A stretch of DNA of 34,137 nucleotides from Lachnospiraceae bacterium (lineage in GTDB: Bacteria; Bacillota; Clostridia; Lachnospirales; Lachnospiraceae): the NCBI GenBank assembly GCA_017440375.1, contig JAFSHK010000010.1:1-34137 (forward strand). The letters are read 5' to 3'. The notes under the pieces were generated by a model, which worked only from the letters and a program-made list of their open reading frames with translations, had not been told where the DNA came from and did not search any database. Position 1 is the stretch's first letter. Every line of letters starts with the position of its first letter. The position numbers and the translations under genes are program-made. Shown here piece by piece: positions 34,110-34,137 of this stretch.

Positions 34110-34137
34110 TACTTTATCCCTTCTTACTCACCGTTTA

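Overview
The window is AT-rich Firmicutes DNA. Gene content and protein style point to a motile, fermentative anaerobe of the Lachnospiraceae (Clostridia). The evidence is pyruvate formate-lyase with its activase and a 2[4Fe-4S] ferredoxin, a gdpP-rplI-dnaB block, cdaA-cdaR-glmM, mbl next to flagellar rod genes, and a yvyF-comF pair. This is read from protein motifs; I could not run a species assignment. No tRNA, rRNA or CRISPR array was seen.

Region 1 (1-3110, + strand) is an anaerobic pyruvate operon. The formate-lyase is split: the catalytic core stops just before the glycyl-radical domain. A 67-aa protein that copies only the start of that domain follows, then an 81-aa free-standing glycyl-radical domain, then the activase pflA behind an intra-operon hairpin. 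A ferredoxin with its own promoter and terminator closes the region.

Region 2 (3125-12600, - strand) is housekeeping. It holds a MerR-like/coiled-coil DNA-binding protein, dnaB, rplI, the c-di-AMP phosphodiesterase gdpP, the rpsF-ssb-rpsR operon with a likely S6:S18 leader, a DUF951 protein, a Sir2 deacylase, leuA and ptsH (HPr).

Region 3 (12604-21053, - strand) reads recD2, comF, yvyF, two unrecognised membrane proteins, cdaA, cdaR, glmM. Together with gdpP, the window therefore encodes both synthesis and breakdown of c-di-AMP. Region 4 (21140-24342, - strand) is mbl followed by two flagellar rod/hook-family genes and a rod-binding protein, behind a good promoter. Region 5 (24378-25890) is an AraC-type regulator and a C_GCAxxG_C_C redox-type protein.

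Region 6 (25924-34109, - strand) is uvrB-uvrA followed upstream by a roughly 2 kb insertion. About 169 bp of uvrB coding sequence is repeated with one mismatch at 30588-30756 and 32561-32729. Between the copies lie a truncated tyrosine integrase, a Fic protein with an overlapping small VbhA-type antitoxin, direct repeats and inverted repeats. The outer copy still has the promoter-like and SOS-operator-like DNA but is truncated. The full uvrB now starts inside the inserted DNA. The simplest reading is a small, decayed integrative element that entered codon 69 of uvrB and supplied a replacement 5' end. A decayed nucleotidyltransferase remnant and a DUF1848 protein end the window.
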